Of a stretch of DNA of 64,000 bases, positions 9,004 to 20,147 are shown piece after piece. Below the pieces are notes generated by a model. It saw only the letters and a program-made list of their open reading frames with translations, was not told the origin of the DNA and ran no database searches. Both the position numbers and the translations under genes were made by a program. The stretch is from the NCBI GenBank assembly GCA_943737045.1, contig CALSFV010000207.1:1489501-1553500 (forward strand), in the 5' to 3' direction. Source of the DNA: Parapristionchus giblindavisi. Taxonomy: Eukaryota; Nematoda; Chromadorea; Rhabditida; Diplogasteridae. Within the stretch, counting starts at the first letter, position 1, and every line of letters starts with the position of its first letter.

Positions 9004-12000
9004 ATGAAAATTATTTCGTGAGTATTGCAAATTTTCAAATTTTCAATTTAAATTTACTATTTAAAGCAAATTACTGCGCAAGAACCTCCTGTTATGTCTT
9101 ACGGTATTGTCGGTATTGATTGGAATTCTACTCGGGTTTATTCTTCGATCGATTGAATTAAACAGAACAACAACGGAGATTATCAACTTCCCGGGAGAGT
9201 TGTTTATGCAGGTTTGATTTTTTCCTCAAAAATTACGAATTCAAAGTGCAAAGATCAAAGTTCAAAGATCAATTTCAGATTCTAAAGATGATGGTGCTTC
9301 CGCTAATATTTACTTCTGTGATTTCCGGTATGTTTGAATTCAAATTTGAAAGTACATTTGAAACACTCAGCCCCTACCATATCTATTTTAGCTCTTTGTC
9401 TTCCAACAAATTTTCGCTCAGAGTGTTTTTGAACGGGTATTTTGGAAATAACTTGTAGTGTCTCTTTAAAGTCACACCAATGGCTAATTTTACTCTCCGC
9501 TCTGGCAATGCTCTCTCGTAGAAAAAGAAATCGAGAGAGCATAGCTAGAGCGGAGCATTTTAAAATAGCTGGGGTGTATCTTTAAGCTCTCGGCCAAATG
9601 AATTCTCGAGAGGCGGGGAAGATGGGAGCGATCACTATCGGATATTATTCACTTACGGCTCTCCTTGCAACCGCGGTCAGTCCACATATTTCATCTTTGA
9701 TCTTTGATTTTTAATCTTTGATCTTTGTACTCTATTCTTTGACATCGAAGGAAAGAACTAACACAATGTTTAACATAGCGTTTTTTTTCGTGCTGTTTTC
9801 AGCACCAATTAAGCATTTTATTTTATCTTTAAATGAGCTCCTAAGGTTGCCATAACCCTTGTGCTGACAATCCAACCTGGTGCCTCGACTTCATTGCGAA
9901 AAGGTGCGAATCCAGTTACCCTTTCGAATTCTGATGCAGAATCAATCGATACTTTATTTGATCTACTACGGTAATTGAAATAATCTTAAAAATATTGATT
10001 GAATTCTCAATTTCAGAAACATGTTTCCCGACAATATCTTCAAGGCAACCTTCATGAGAGCTGCAACAAAGTTTGATTTTTATAAAAAAATTAATTATTT
10101 CATTTTACCGATATGAAATTATAGATAAATGTATCCATTTGACTTTTCTAAAAATATTTTTCAGGTACGAATTGACTAATGGAACCACACACAAAACCGT
10201 CGAGTATGTCGAAGGAACAAATATTTTGGGTACTTAAAAATTTTTTTTATTTAAATTTAAATTTAAATTTATCGATTTATTCAGGAGTTCTTGTATTCTG
10301 CACCTTCTTCGGTATAGTTCTCTCTAATATTGGGGATCAAGCAAAGATCGTTATTGATTTATTCGTTGCTCTTGAAACTGTTATTATGAGGTACTGTAAT
10401 TATCACATTATCGATCGATGTTTTCGAAATTCAATTTTTTCTTTTCAATATAGCTGGATCGAAACTTTGATGTGGCTGGCCCCTGTCGGCATTATCTCTT
10501 TGATCTGTGGAAATCTACTTGAAGTCGAAAGTCTTGCAGAAACTTTACAAGTAAGGACTTGAAGCAGAAATATTTTGTAGCAGAGTGACCGTTGAGAAAG
10601 ACCTTTCATATTTCAATTAAACAATATAAATAATATTGATTGCTTCAAGGTTCTGGTACTATACGTGACCACAGTTCTTCTCGGTCTATTTATCCACATG
10701 TTCATAGTTATTCCAACTATTTATGTCTTATTCACAAGACAGAGTTCTATGCCCATCTATAAAACAATGATTCAACCGTTTGTAGTGGCTTTCGGAACGT
10801 CTTCCAGGTAAAGATCAAAGATCAAAGATCAAAGATCAAATGCTAAAGATAAACTTTAGCGGAGCAGCCATACCTACGTCGATTCGTTGCTTGGAAGAGT
10901 CAGGGATAGATAGGAGAGTAGCCAACTTTGTTCCACCATTGGGTTCTACGCTAAATGTCGTACGTCCTGTTTCCGAATTTATCATTTAATAGAACACGTT
11001 TGACATTATTAAAAGTATGAAAAAATTTGGAATCTGTTTAGTGTGGGCACTCGCCTTCCTTCTCTGGTATTTTCAAACTAGTAGTTTACTTATATTTACC
11101 TCTAGCCGTACACTGAGAGCAAACTTACCCAAATATGGGTAATAGATTTGCCAACTCACGCTACTTGTGTACACAATTTGCCCACATTCGGGCAAATGGT
11201 AGCCCAAAAACCACCGATTTGCCCATATACAGGGTAGCATTTGTCTGAATACGGGCAAATCGATCGCCAACTAACGGCATTCGGGCAAATTTAATCTCTG
11301 TGTAGACTCGCAAATCTACGGCTAGTTAAACGTAAGTTTACTAGAAGTGGTGTATAATACGGTAATATATTTCGTCAAACGTTCTTCCTCTTGTAGTAAA
11401 CTAGCAGTAAACTACTAGTCTGTGACGTCACGTAAGTAAACTACTAGTGTGGAAATACCAGAGCTGTATTATTTCGTGGTGGAAACAAATAGATAATAGA
11501 CTTGATGAAGCGTTATATCAACTGGACCCTTGCCCTTTTGACTATTAAAAAAATTTCTTACGCTGTTTCGTTTGATTTCTTGTTTAGGATTGAATTTCGG
11601 TGTGATGGATATACAGTACAGCAGAATCCCCCAGTGAAAATGGGCACCCCGGGTGACCCGGGGAGCCCATGAGGCCCCTCGATTTTTTACGCTTCGAACG
11701 ATGAATATCAGCCTTTCAAATTGTTTACGTTGTTTTACTCCAGAGTTGACGGAATTTATCGAAGAAATTTTAGAATTTTATAAATTACGTTGCCTGAGAA
11801 AAAATATTGAAAATTATATTTTTTATTAATTTTTGGCAAATGCCGCGCGAAAATTTTGCATAACTCGCGCACGCTCGACAAATTCTATCGCAAAGTGAAA
11901 TCTTACCAGCATTTCTTTTTCTTAGCACAATTCAGTTGACAAGCATTTAAAAATTCCAAAATTTCTTTGATAAATTCCGTCAACGCTGGAGTAAAACAAC

Positions 12001-12786
12001 ACAAGCAATGTGAAAGGCTGATATTCATCATTCAAAGCGTAAAAAATCGAGGGGCCTCATGGGCTCCCCGGGTCACCCAGGGCGCCCATTTTCACTGGGG
12101 GATTCTGCTGTACTGTATGATGTAGTAAGGTAATTGACCTCTTGTGCATATTGGAGGTCAATTGGAGACCAGTAGAGGAACTAAAGAACGGCCCCCCCCC
12201 TTCAACTTGTCTTTTTCTGGATATGAATCAATTTATTGATTGAGGCAATGCACATTTCAAAACATAATAATATTCAGGACGGAAATGCTTTATACGAAGC
12301 TGTAGCTGTTATTTTCATCGCCCAATTGAACAATGTTCCTCTTTCCTTCGCAAACGTCATTACTATATGGTATACTGTAACTGTGGTATACTTATCGATT
12401 GATTAATACAATTACAGTATCACTGCTATTCTTGCCTCGATGGGAAGTGGATCTGTGCCTGCTGGTAATCTATTTATTCTACCCGATATCCAATCAATAA
12501 TATATGTCAGGTCTCGTCACGATGGTTCTGATTCTGAATACGGTAGGACTGCCAGTCAAGGATATCTCATTGATTATCACGGTCGATTGGTTGATGTGAG
12601 TGATTACCGATTACCCGATAATCAATCAATAATACTCCTTTCAGTGACCGTATCCGAACTGCCATAAATGTGATGAGTGACGGATTCGCTACATCAGTAG
12701 TTGCCCATTTCGTCGGTGCAACGAAAAGTAAAGACAAAGTTGGAGATACCATCAGGAGTAACGTTAGCACCATACATGTGGCATGA
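9004..12786 (+). CDS. Excitatory amino acid (glutamate/aspartate) transporter, SLC1 family, intact copy
   Basis: Fifteen in-phase exons: 9004-9017, 9067-9211, 9279-9327, 9587-9675, 9846-9970, 10017-10070, 10165-10229, 10285-10390, 10454-10550, 10650-10807, 10860-10959, 12278-12369, 12418-12464, 12511-12595, 12645-12786; 455 residues. Sodium-coupled dicarboxylate symporter of the plasma membrane. Visible family marks: TM1 ([18 protein letters not shown]), TM2/3 ([18 protein letters not shown]), TM5 ([11 protein letters not shown]), hairpin 1 ([14 protein letters not shown]), TM7 ([15 protein letters not shown]), hairpin 2 ([11 protein letters not shown]) and TM8 ([12 protein letters not shown]). 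In TM8 Asp410, Arg413, Thr414 and Asn417 match the acidic amino acid binding set. The usual NMDGT motif reads NVDGN (333-337). Length is at the short end for metazoan members. Exon 4 takes its acceptor from a MITE end. Intron 11 holds two further TIR insertions. The start at 9004 gives a short first exon; an alternative first exon is possible. Confidence 0.92.
9459..9586. mobile_element. Family-1 MITE (TTAA-type) in transporter intron 3
   Basis: Palindromic core with CTCCGCTCTGGCAATGCTCT and its complement, outer ends of the form TTTAAAG..ACACC..GCTAATTT. The right end TGTATCTTTAAG is the 3' splice site of exon 4 (exon starts 9587). Confidence 0.85.
11063..11462. mobile_element. MITE with a nested second MITE (11110-11305)
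   Basis: Ends TCTGGTATTTTCAAACTAG and CTAGTGTGGAAATACCAGA. An uninterrupted relative lies at 56992-57197. The internal ~195 bp, from ACTGAGAGCAAACTTACCC to GGGCAAATTTAATCTCTGTG, is absent there and has its own imperfect inverted ends. Confidence 0.8.
11612..12117. mobile_element. Long-TIR palindromic element in transporter intron 11
   Basis: Starts TACAGTACAGCAGAATCCCC and ends with the complement at 12117; arms of ~230 bp, TA at the termini. The inverted transporter copy lacks it at the equivalent intron, so it inserted after the duplication. Confidence 0.88.
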
Positions 12787-13182
12787 TTATTATTGCAATA
12801 ATTTTATACTTTAATTCGTTCATTTTACTTGTTGAAACATCTTTATGATGTATGATAAATAGATAAATAATTTTTTATATTTGCATAACCTGATCGCAAA
12901 CGCATTAGCTCTTTCATATCAGCCTTTCCATAATACGAATATTTTGAAACATATTTCTCATGATTGTGTGTTTCTCTGAATAAATACAAGTTCACATTAA
13001 ATTTTACGCATCGATTAATACTGATAATTGTTTCGAAACGTCATAAATAGTTTATATAATTCTTCTTGTCTCGTTCGGCTACACTCAGAAATATTCACTA
13101 TATCACGAGAAATGACATGAATCACTCAGTATATTAATTTTATCGATTAATACTGTGTGCACTAGCCAATATCCTGACTTTT
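12787..13182. other. Spacer between the two inverted transporter copies
   Basis: AT-rich 3' flanking sequence of both convergent genes, with a TATGATAAATAGATAAATAA tail near 12850. No ORF or RNA gene seen. Confidence 0.6.
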
Positions 13183-16100
13183 TCACACATTGTGTACTGT
13201 GTCTTTTCCAATCGATCGATAATCTCTACCACTAACTGAGTCTTTTGTTCTCGTTTCGTCAACGTAATGAGCAACTACAGATGTAGCGAATCCGTCACTC
13301 ATTACATTTATGGCAGTTCGGATACGGTCACTGAAAGGACGTATTATTGATTGATTATCAAGTAATCGATAATCACTCACATCAACCAATCGACCGTGAT
13401 AATCAATGAGATATCCTTGACTGGCAGTCCTACCGTGTTCAGAATCAGAACCATCGTGACGAGACCTGACATATATTATTGATTGGATATCGGGTAGAAT
13501 AAATAGATTACCAGCAGGCACAGATCCACTTCCCATCGAGGCAAGAATAGCAGTGATACTGTAATTGTATTAATCAATCGATAATAATATATCACAGTTA
13601 CAGTATACCATATAGTGATGACGTTTGCGAAGGAAAGAGGAACATTGTTCAATTGGGCGATGAAAATAACAGCTACAGCTTCGTATAAAGCATTTCCGTC
13701 CTGAATATTGTTATGGAACAAAATGTGCATTTCGTTATTAAATCAATTTATTCTTATCAAGTAACATACTAGATGATGGGAGGGAAGTTCTTTAGTCCCT
13801 ACACTGATAGTGACTACCATTATGTATAAGACCTTACTACTATTTCATAAATATTTCCATAAAATTCAATCAAAGATAAGAAAACAAACGAAACACGCAG
13901 AGAAAAAGTGTTATCCATGCCTGTGAAGTGCTATATTTAACACTTTCTAACTCTAAGTAAACTAACTCAATGGGGGTTCTACTGAAGATGGCCAACCCCA
14001 TTGGGTAGAGGTTCACTGTCTAGAACCTAATGGCCGACCGAAACAGTGAATCTCGCCCCTACTAATAACTACTTTTGATACATTAATATCTAATTTTATG
14101 AGTACATTTGCATGTTTAACTATTACATATTTCGCTTATAATTTCCTAGAGCGGCAAGACTTTTGGTACAACCTGGCAATCAAATAGAGTTTCCCTAACC
14201 AATTATGTTTAGTCTCTATCATTCCAAAGATTCGTCCATTATTCTACTCTTTAACCCGTGAGCAATTCATTATCGCTAGCATCATCATTTTCGTTTATCG
14301 ATTCATTTCGTTCTTTTTCTTCTATCACACGTTTCACTGTTTATTCATGAATACGTATAAATATTATTATTATTATTATTATATTTGAAAATGTGCATTA
14401 TCTCACTTTATATCTATATCACACAAAATTATATCAGTGAGGAAACAAATAAGCGAAATAGCGTATGAAAAAAATCAAGGATCAGCGCAATGATCCAGTT
14501 GATATAACGCTTCAACAGGTCTTTTATTTATTTGTTTCTGCCCCGAAATGATACAAGTTTAAAGATCTTTTTGCACTTATAATAATTTCAAAATTGTGGT
14601 ATTTAAAGATAAATCCGGAAACAGGACTTACTACATTTAGTGTAGAACCCAATGGTGGAACGAAGTTGGCTATTCTTCTATCTATCCCTGACTCTTCCAA
14701 GCAACGAATCGACGTGGGTATGGCTGCTCCGCTAAAGTTGATCTTTAGTATTCGATCTTTGATCTTTCATCTTTGATCTTAACCTGGAAGCCGTTCCGAA
14801 AGCCACTACAAACGGTTGAATCATTGTTTTATAGATGGGAATAGGGCTCTGTCTCGTGAATAGCACATAAATAGTTGGAATAACTATGAACATGTGAATA
14901 AATAGACCGAGCACAACTGTGGTCACGTATAGTACCAGAACCTTGAATAAAGCAATAATTGTAATATGTAAAGACCGTGCACGCCTAACACTAACAATAA
15001 TTCTTTACTTGCAAAATTTATTAAAATCTTTAAAAATACCCAAAATATTTGTTCCATCTACATATTCGACGGTTTTGTGTGTGGTTCCGTTAATGAACTC
15101 GTACCTGAACAATATCTTTAGAAAAGCCAAATAGGCATCTTTCGTTATAGTTTTTTCTCCGTTTCCACAAAAAAAATCCATAATTAAAATATTTATTAAA
15201 AATCAAACTTTGTTGCGGCTCTCATAAAGGTTGCCTTGAAGATATTGTCGGGAAACATGTTTCTGAAATTGAGAATTCAATCAATATTTTTACGCTTAGT
15301 TCAATTACCGTAGTAGATCAAAGAAAGTATCGATTGATTCTGCATCATCATTCGAAAGGGTAACTGGATTCGCACCTTTTCGCAATGAAGTCGAGGCACC
15401 AGGTTGGATTGTCAGCACAAGGGTTATGGCAACCTTAGGTGGTCTTTGAAAGACAAAATGAAATGTTTAATTGGTGTTGAAAGCTGCACGAAAACATTAT
15501 GTTAATTCTTTTCGGCGATGTCGAAGAATAGAGTTCAAAGTTCAAAGTTCAAAGATCAAAGATTAAAGATGTGGACTTACTGCGGTTGCAAGGAGAGCCG
15601 TGAGGAAATAATATCCGATAGTGATCGCTCCCATCTTCCCCGCCTCTCGAGAATTCATTTGACCGAGAGCTTAAAAACACACTCCGAGCTATATTGAAAT
15701 GGCCCGCTCTAGCTATGCTCTCTCGCTTTCTTTGCCTACGAGAGAGCGGTGCTAGAGCGAAGAGTAAAATTTGCAGGGGGAGTGTTAAATATACACTACA
15801 CGATTCGTTTTTCAAATTTCAATTCAAACATACCGGAAATCACAGAAGTAAAGATGAGTGGAAGCACCATCATCTTTAGAATCTAAAATCGATCTTTGAT
15901 CTTTGATCTTTAAACTTTGACTTCACATTTTTTTAAAGAAAAAAAGCAAACCTGCATAAACAACTCTCCCGGGAAGTTGATGATCACCGTTGTTGTTCTG
16001 TTTAATTCAATCGATCGAAGAATAAAACCAACTAGAATCCCGATCAATACCGACGATACCGTAAGACATAACAGGAGGTTCTGGCGAAGAAACGAACTGC

Positions 16101-16537
16101 AAAAACTGTACTGATCGGGCTCGAAACGGGCGGAAAAATCATTCAATAAAATCAATATAATTTATCGATTCAATTCAGATGAATTCATCAAGCAAGTTAT
16201 CCGGAATGCATTGAAAATTTAATGAATAAATACTTTATGAGGCGAAAAATTAAAATATTGATTGACTACATGATATGAATTCTAGTTATATTTTTTTATA
16301 TGATACTTAGAAAAAGGTAGCATATTTTGAAGGAATAAAATAATAATATTATTATTATTATATTCGGTGCAATTCCTATGAAAAACTAATGAATCAATGG
16401 AGCGAAAGTTTCGAATCGAAATTGTTAGATACCTGAATAAATGAAATAAACTAATTAAATATACAATTAAATAAGAATAAAATTAATTAAACTCACACAA
16501 AATGCCGCGATTTGAACATGGAACTCAATGATAACAT
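13183..16537 (-). pseudogene. SLC1 glutamate/aspartate transporter, inverted copy with two exons deleted
   Basis: Exons on the - strand: 16537-16497, 16096-15952, 15882-15834, 15669-15581, 15433-15309, 15262-15209, 15104-15040, 14941-14784, 14731-14632, 13700-13609, 13558-13512, 13465-13381, 13330-13183. Apart from the first and last, each has the same length as its partner in the + copy, and the proteins are nearly identical outside both termini. Exons 8 and 9 of the + copy (203 nt; TM4c and TM5) are missing: sequence matches up to the exon 7 donor, then jumps to the end of exon 9 near 15009. Exon 7 ends in phase 1 and exon 10 starts in phase 0, so the junction is frameshifted and TM6 to TM8 cannot be read. 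It could still be transcribed. The C-terminal tail differs from the + copy, ending in KDTVHNV. The NVDGN change is shared. The start here is a different first exon from the + copy. Confidence 0.85.
15665..15790. mobile_element. Family-1 MITE in intron 3 of the inverted transporter copy
   Basis: Same position and palindromic core as 9459-9586. On the - strand its end TTTTTAAG is again the exon 4 acceptor. Confidence 0.8.
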
Positions 16538-16711
16538 GCGGAAGACGAGTGATAAGTTGATAATGGAGTAGTCACCGCATAATCGATGGGAATTATAGAC
16601 TCTCTATCTATCTGCCTCTATGTTCCGCATTTTCTATTACTCCTATCTCTCGTCAACTTCTGTATATGAACAGTGAACGATGATTTGATACTAATGTTCA
16701 CAATGTTCACG

Positions 16712-16836
16712 TCCTTAAAGGGAACTGGCCCCTTTGTCTACGGTCTCTTCAACTGTCTACGCTCTCTCGTTGTTAGAGAACAGAGAAATAGTGTGCGCAA
16801 TGAAGAAACCGTTGGCAAAGGTTTCGCTCCCTTTAA
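16712..16836. mobile_element. Family-2 MITE
   Basis: Core TACGCTCTCTCGTTGTTAGAG and AACCGTTGGCAAAGGTTTCG with TTAAAGGGA..TCCCTTTAA outer ends. Similar copies occur at 34020-34130, 54775-54850, 56880-56990 and 58150-58255. Confidence 0.7.
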
Positions 16837-17138
16837 AATCTTTTGTAAAAATGAGAATCAAAGTATGTTTCAATATGAGGGCATATGGGAAATGCAATCG
16901 ACAGAAATGATCGACGGTCCTCCAGGTCAAAACAGATAAATAAACAAATAAATTAATAAATACTATTACATTACCGTGTAAACACGTTATCAAGATCAAC
17001 TATGCTGACCGTAACAGAGTTGGGACAGAAATTTATGTTTTCTGAAATCAGAAAATAGAAATGTCTGTTTTCGAAAAAAAAAACAGAAAAATCCGTATTT
17101 ATTGCGAAAAAACATCACACGCTTGTGCTCGAACCAGT

Positions 17139-17250
17139 AAAAGCACACATTTTACTCTCCGATCTGGTAACGCTCTCTCGTAGACAAAGACAGCGAGAGA
17201 GCATTGCCAGCTCGGAGAGTTTCAAACTATCTCATGGTTTGCTTTTAATA
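17139..17250. mobile_element. Family-1 MITE
   Basis: Palindrome CTCCGATCTGGTAACGCTCTC / GAGAGCATTGCCAGCTCGGAG with degenerate outer ends GTAAAAGC and GCTTTTAA. Confidence 0.75.
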
Positions 17251-17366
17251 ATATTGAATTCAAGGAACACGAGGTCCTGCGGGAGATCACTGCTATCCCA
17301 GAGATAATTATGATCATAGTGGCGTTGTTTATCCGACAAATTCTACAACACGCGATCGATTTCATC

Positions 17367-18272
17367 TTAGAAATGACCGTAATGGGGTCCGTCATAGTGA
17401 GATCCGTAGTGAGATCCGTAGTGTGGTCCGTGGTGTCCATCGTAGTGATCTGAATAAGGACGACTTTTCACAATTGCGTTCATCTCAGGTATTTCAAGTT
17501 AAATTTGCGCGATTAACGGAATATGCTCGAATCATGCATAGATTTTCCGTGAGCTTGCATGGAATCTCAGAATTCATGCATGATCATGCATGGAATTGTC
17601 GGATCATGCATGATTTTACCTGTATCCGTGATCATGCATGGGGTCAAACATCTGGCATCGTATCCATGAATAGTGACAAAAAGTTTACCGACAAACGTGA
17701 CGTAGGCGAAAGGGTTTTGGCAAACGCCTCCGTCTACTGTTGTGACGTCACATGCAAATCGGTTTGCCAATCATGGATACGATCTCAGAGATCACACCAA
17801 CCTCCGTATCCGTGGTTTTCTCCTCCGTAATATCCATGATTACAGTGGGCTCCATCATGATGACCGTGGTTATGTCCCTAAAAGCCGGATTGACGGATTC
17901 CCGGACCCCCCACGCAACCGCCTAAAGTACCCCTTCGTATCCGGTAGAATACTCATCTCCCTTAGCGTGCTGACCGTATCCTCCATTCTGATAGCTACCG
18001 TACTCTCCCTGGTTTCCATTCTCGTACTTCGCATGGTAATCTACAGTACAGATACAGTAACCCGTCAACGGATGACTACTTACCGTTTCCATGCCCATGA
18101 CCACCGTAATAGTCCGATCCGTGATCTCCATGGCTACCGTAACCCGCTCCGAAGTGACCGGCACCGTAAGCTGTAAAGATATTATTGATTTTTTGAATCG
18201 AGCGTCTCGCTTACAGTGCTGAGCAGTGGCGGAAGCAACGAGAAGAATAGCGAATGCAATTGATGAGTTCAT
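17367..18272 (-). CDS. Small secreted Gly/His/Tyr-rich protein
   Basis: Five exons: 18272-18215, 18170-18084, 18040-17931, 17877-17802, 17449-17367 (stop TAA 17369-17367); 137 residues, all phases agree. Residues 1-18 (MNSSIAFAILLVASATAQ) are a clear signal peptide. The mature part is almost only Gly, His, Tyr, Asp, Asn and Ser with repeats such as HGDHGSDYYGGHGHGN and HYGSHYGSHYDG, and a conserved exon 3 segment (DYHAKYENG..GEYGSY). The composition suggests metal binding, an antimicrobial role or an extracellular matrix protein; none is shown. Two paralogues lie in this window with the same five-exon structure. The last intron (353 bp) holds a CATGCATG-rich repeat. The 5' flank is duplicated at 1-212. 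Confidence 0.85.
17500..17770. repeat. CATGCATG-rich dispersed element inside an intron
   Basis: Multiple copies of the dyad GATCATGCATG/CATGCATGATC within ~150 bp. A related sequence lies at about 26515-26745 (shared AATATGCTCGAATCATGC). Confidence 0.7.
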
Positions 18273-18579
18273 CTGAAATCAATCGATAAATAATATTGAA
18301 CCATTCGATAAATAATATTAATCTGAAATCAATCGATAAATAATATTTGAAGGGAAAAAATCATTCAAATGCACTCAATACTTTCTAGAGGAACACAGTG
18401 TTTCGGACATAGGTGCTAGACATCGAATCTCTCTCTACCCAATGGGGTTCGCCATTTGCATTAGAACCCCCCAGTGAATTTGATATAAACAATATTGATT
18501 TTATTGATTGAAAGATAATATCGATTATATTGATTAAATAAGAATTATAAGAAACGAATGTCGAAGCGGGAGTAGTAGT

Positions 18580-19258
18580 TGACAATGACAATGAGAATGA
18601 CAATGACAATGACAATGACAATGACAATGACAATGATAATGATAATGACAATGATAATGACAATGACAATGATAATGATAATGATAATGACAATGACAAT
18701 GACAATGACAATGGCAATGATAATGATAATGACAATGACAATGATAATGACAATGACAATGATAATGACAATGACAATGACAATGACAATGATAATGACA
18801 ATGACAATGATAATGACAATGACAATGATAATGATAATGATAATGATAATGATAATGATAATGATAATGATAATGATAATGACAATGACAATGACAATGA
18901 CAATGACAATGATAATGACAATGACAATGATAATGACAATGACAATGACAATGATAATGATAATGACAATGACAATGATAATGACAATGACAATGACAAT
19001 GACAATGATAATGACAATGACAATGATAATGACAATGACAATGACAATGACAATGATAATGACAATGACAATGACAATGACAATGATAATGGCAATGACA
19101 ATGATAATGATAATGATAATGACAATGACAATGATAATGACAATGACAATGACAATGACAATGACAATGACAATGACAATGACAATGATAATGATAATGA
19201 TAATGATAATGATAATGACAATGACAATGACAATGACAATGACAATGACAATGACAAT
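18580..19258 (+). repeat. Hexamer satellite (GACAAT/GATAAT)n
   Basis: About 113 uninterrupted hexamers AATGAC or AATGAT, with a few single-base variants such as GGCAAT. The C and T variants are interspersed in short blocks. The long ORFs here on both strands are products of the repeat. Confidence 0.95.
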
Positions 19259-19259
19259 G

Positions 19260-20147
19260 TGAGTATTCGATGAACGGGGGCATTTTATACAATTCTCTCG
19301 TAGGTAGCGTATGAAAATAAAGAAGATCTAACGGAAGAAATGAAGTAAATGAAGATTGCGAGTTACTCCAAGGAGAAGAAAAAAACATTGCCCGCGGATT
19401 CTTTCAGATAATCATTTGTCTTTCTGCATTACTCAAAGAAAAGTTCAATATTGTGGCATATTGTTTGGGGAGAATTTAAAGGCACAGCAGAGCGGAGAGT
19501 TTCATATTATGTGTTACTTTCAGAAATGCTTTTTTCAAGCACAGCATGACTGAAGCCCTAACGCATGAATTTAAGCATTATAACAAGCATCTGTCAAAAG
19601 CTCAACAACTCCCCTCCCTCTTCTGTCCCCCAATTCCTAACATCCACCTTCCCCCATTGTCACTTATTTATTCAATCGTAGTTTTAAATGTTCTCATATT
19701 TTTGGATGTATCATAAATAAATTAAAATTAAAATTAAAACTACATCGTCTAACTCTCTCGTTTCACGTGTTCTCTCACCATTTGTCTAACTCGTTCAGCT
19801 TTTCCAACAATAACGCACGGCGCCATTGTCTCGCCATGCGCGCGTCTTCTTTTTCTCTTTGCTCTTCTTTTCATGTCTATTCTTACTACTTATACTTTAT
19901 TATATCATACGCGGACTTGTATAAAAGATCGGAAACACATCGCGAAATCACACTGCGCATTCATTTCTCTTTCTATTGCATGACTTACTGTATCTTGTCT
20001 CACTGTATTACAGTAATCTTATCAAACTATATCATGTCTTACTGTATGTATCTTTTTATACTGTATAACAGGCTGTATTATCATACTGTATCATGACTTA
20101 TTGTATCTTATCATACTGTAATACTGCAATCAATCGATTGATTTCAG
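19260..20147. other. Intergenic region upstream of the + strand secreted-protein gene
   Basis: No gene seen. Contains a poly-pyrimidine stretch near 19615, an AATAAATTAAAATTAAAATT tract near 19720, and tandem TACTGTAT / TCTTATCATACTG words at 19985-20130 just before the start codon. The same words occur, inverted, upstream of the 54375 paralogue. Confidence 0.5.

Larger units (their letters stand above)
9004..16537. repeat. Large inverted duplication (palindromic transporter pair)
   Basis: The arm 9004-12786 is homologous, exon by exon and in most introns, to 16537-13183 read in reverse. The family-1 MITE of intron 3 is present in both arms (9459-9586, 15665-15790), so it predates the duplication. 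The 11612-12117 element is in one arm only. Confidence 0.92.

Noticed and set aside
15009..15104. Rescue of the inverted transporter copy by an alternative exon 7 donor at 15009
   Set aside because: The longer exon would end in phase 2 before a phase-0 exon, so the frame is still lost.
18385..19388. Long ORFs on both strands (about 230-290 codons, Leu-Ser, His-Cys-Tyr or Met-Thr repeats)
   Set aside because: They are translations of the (GACAAT/GATAAT)n array in different frames; no codon bias, no splice context.
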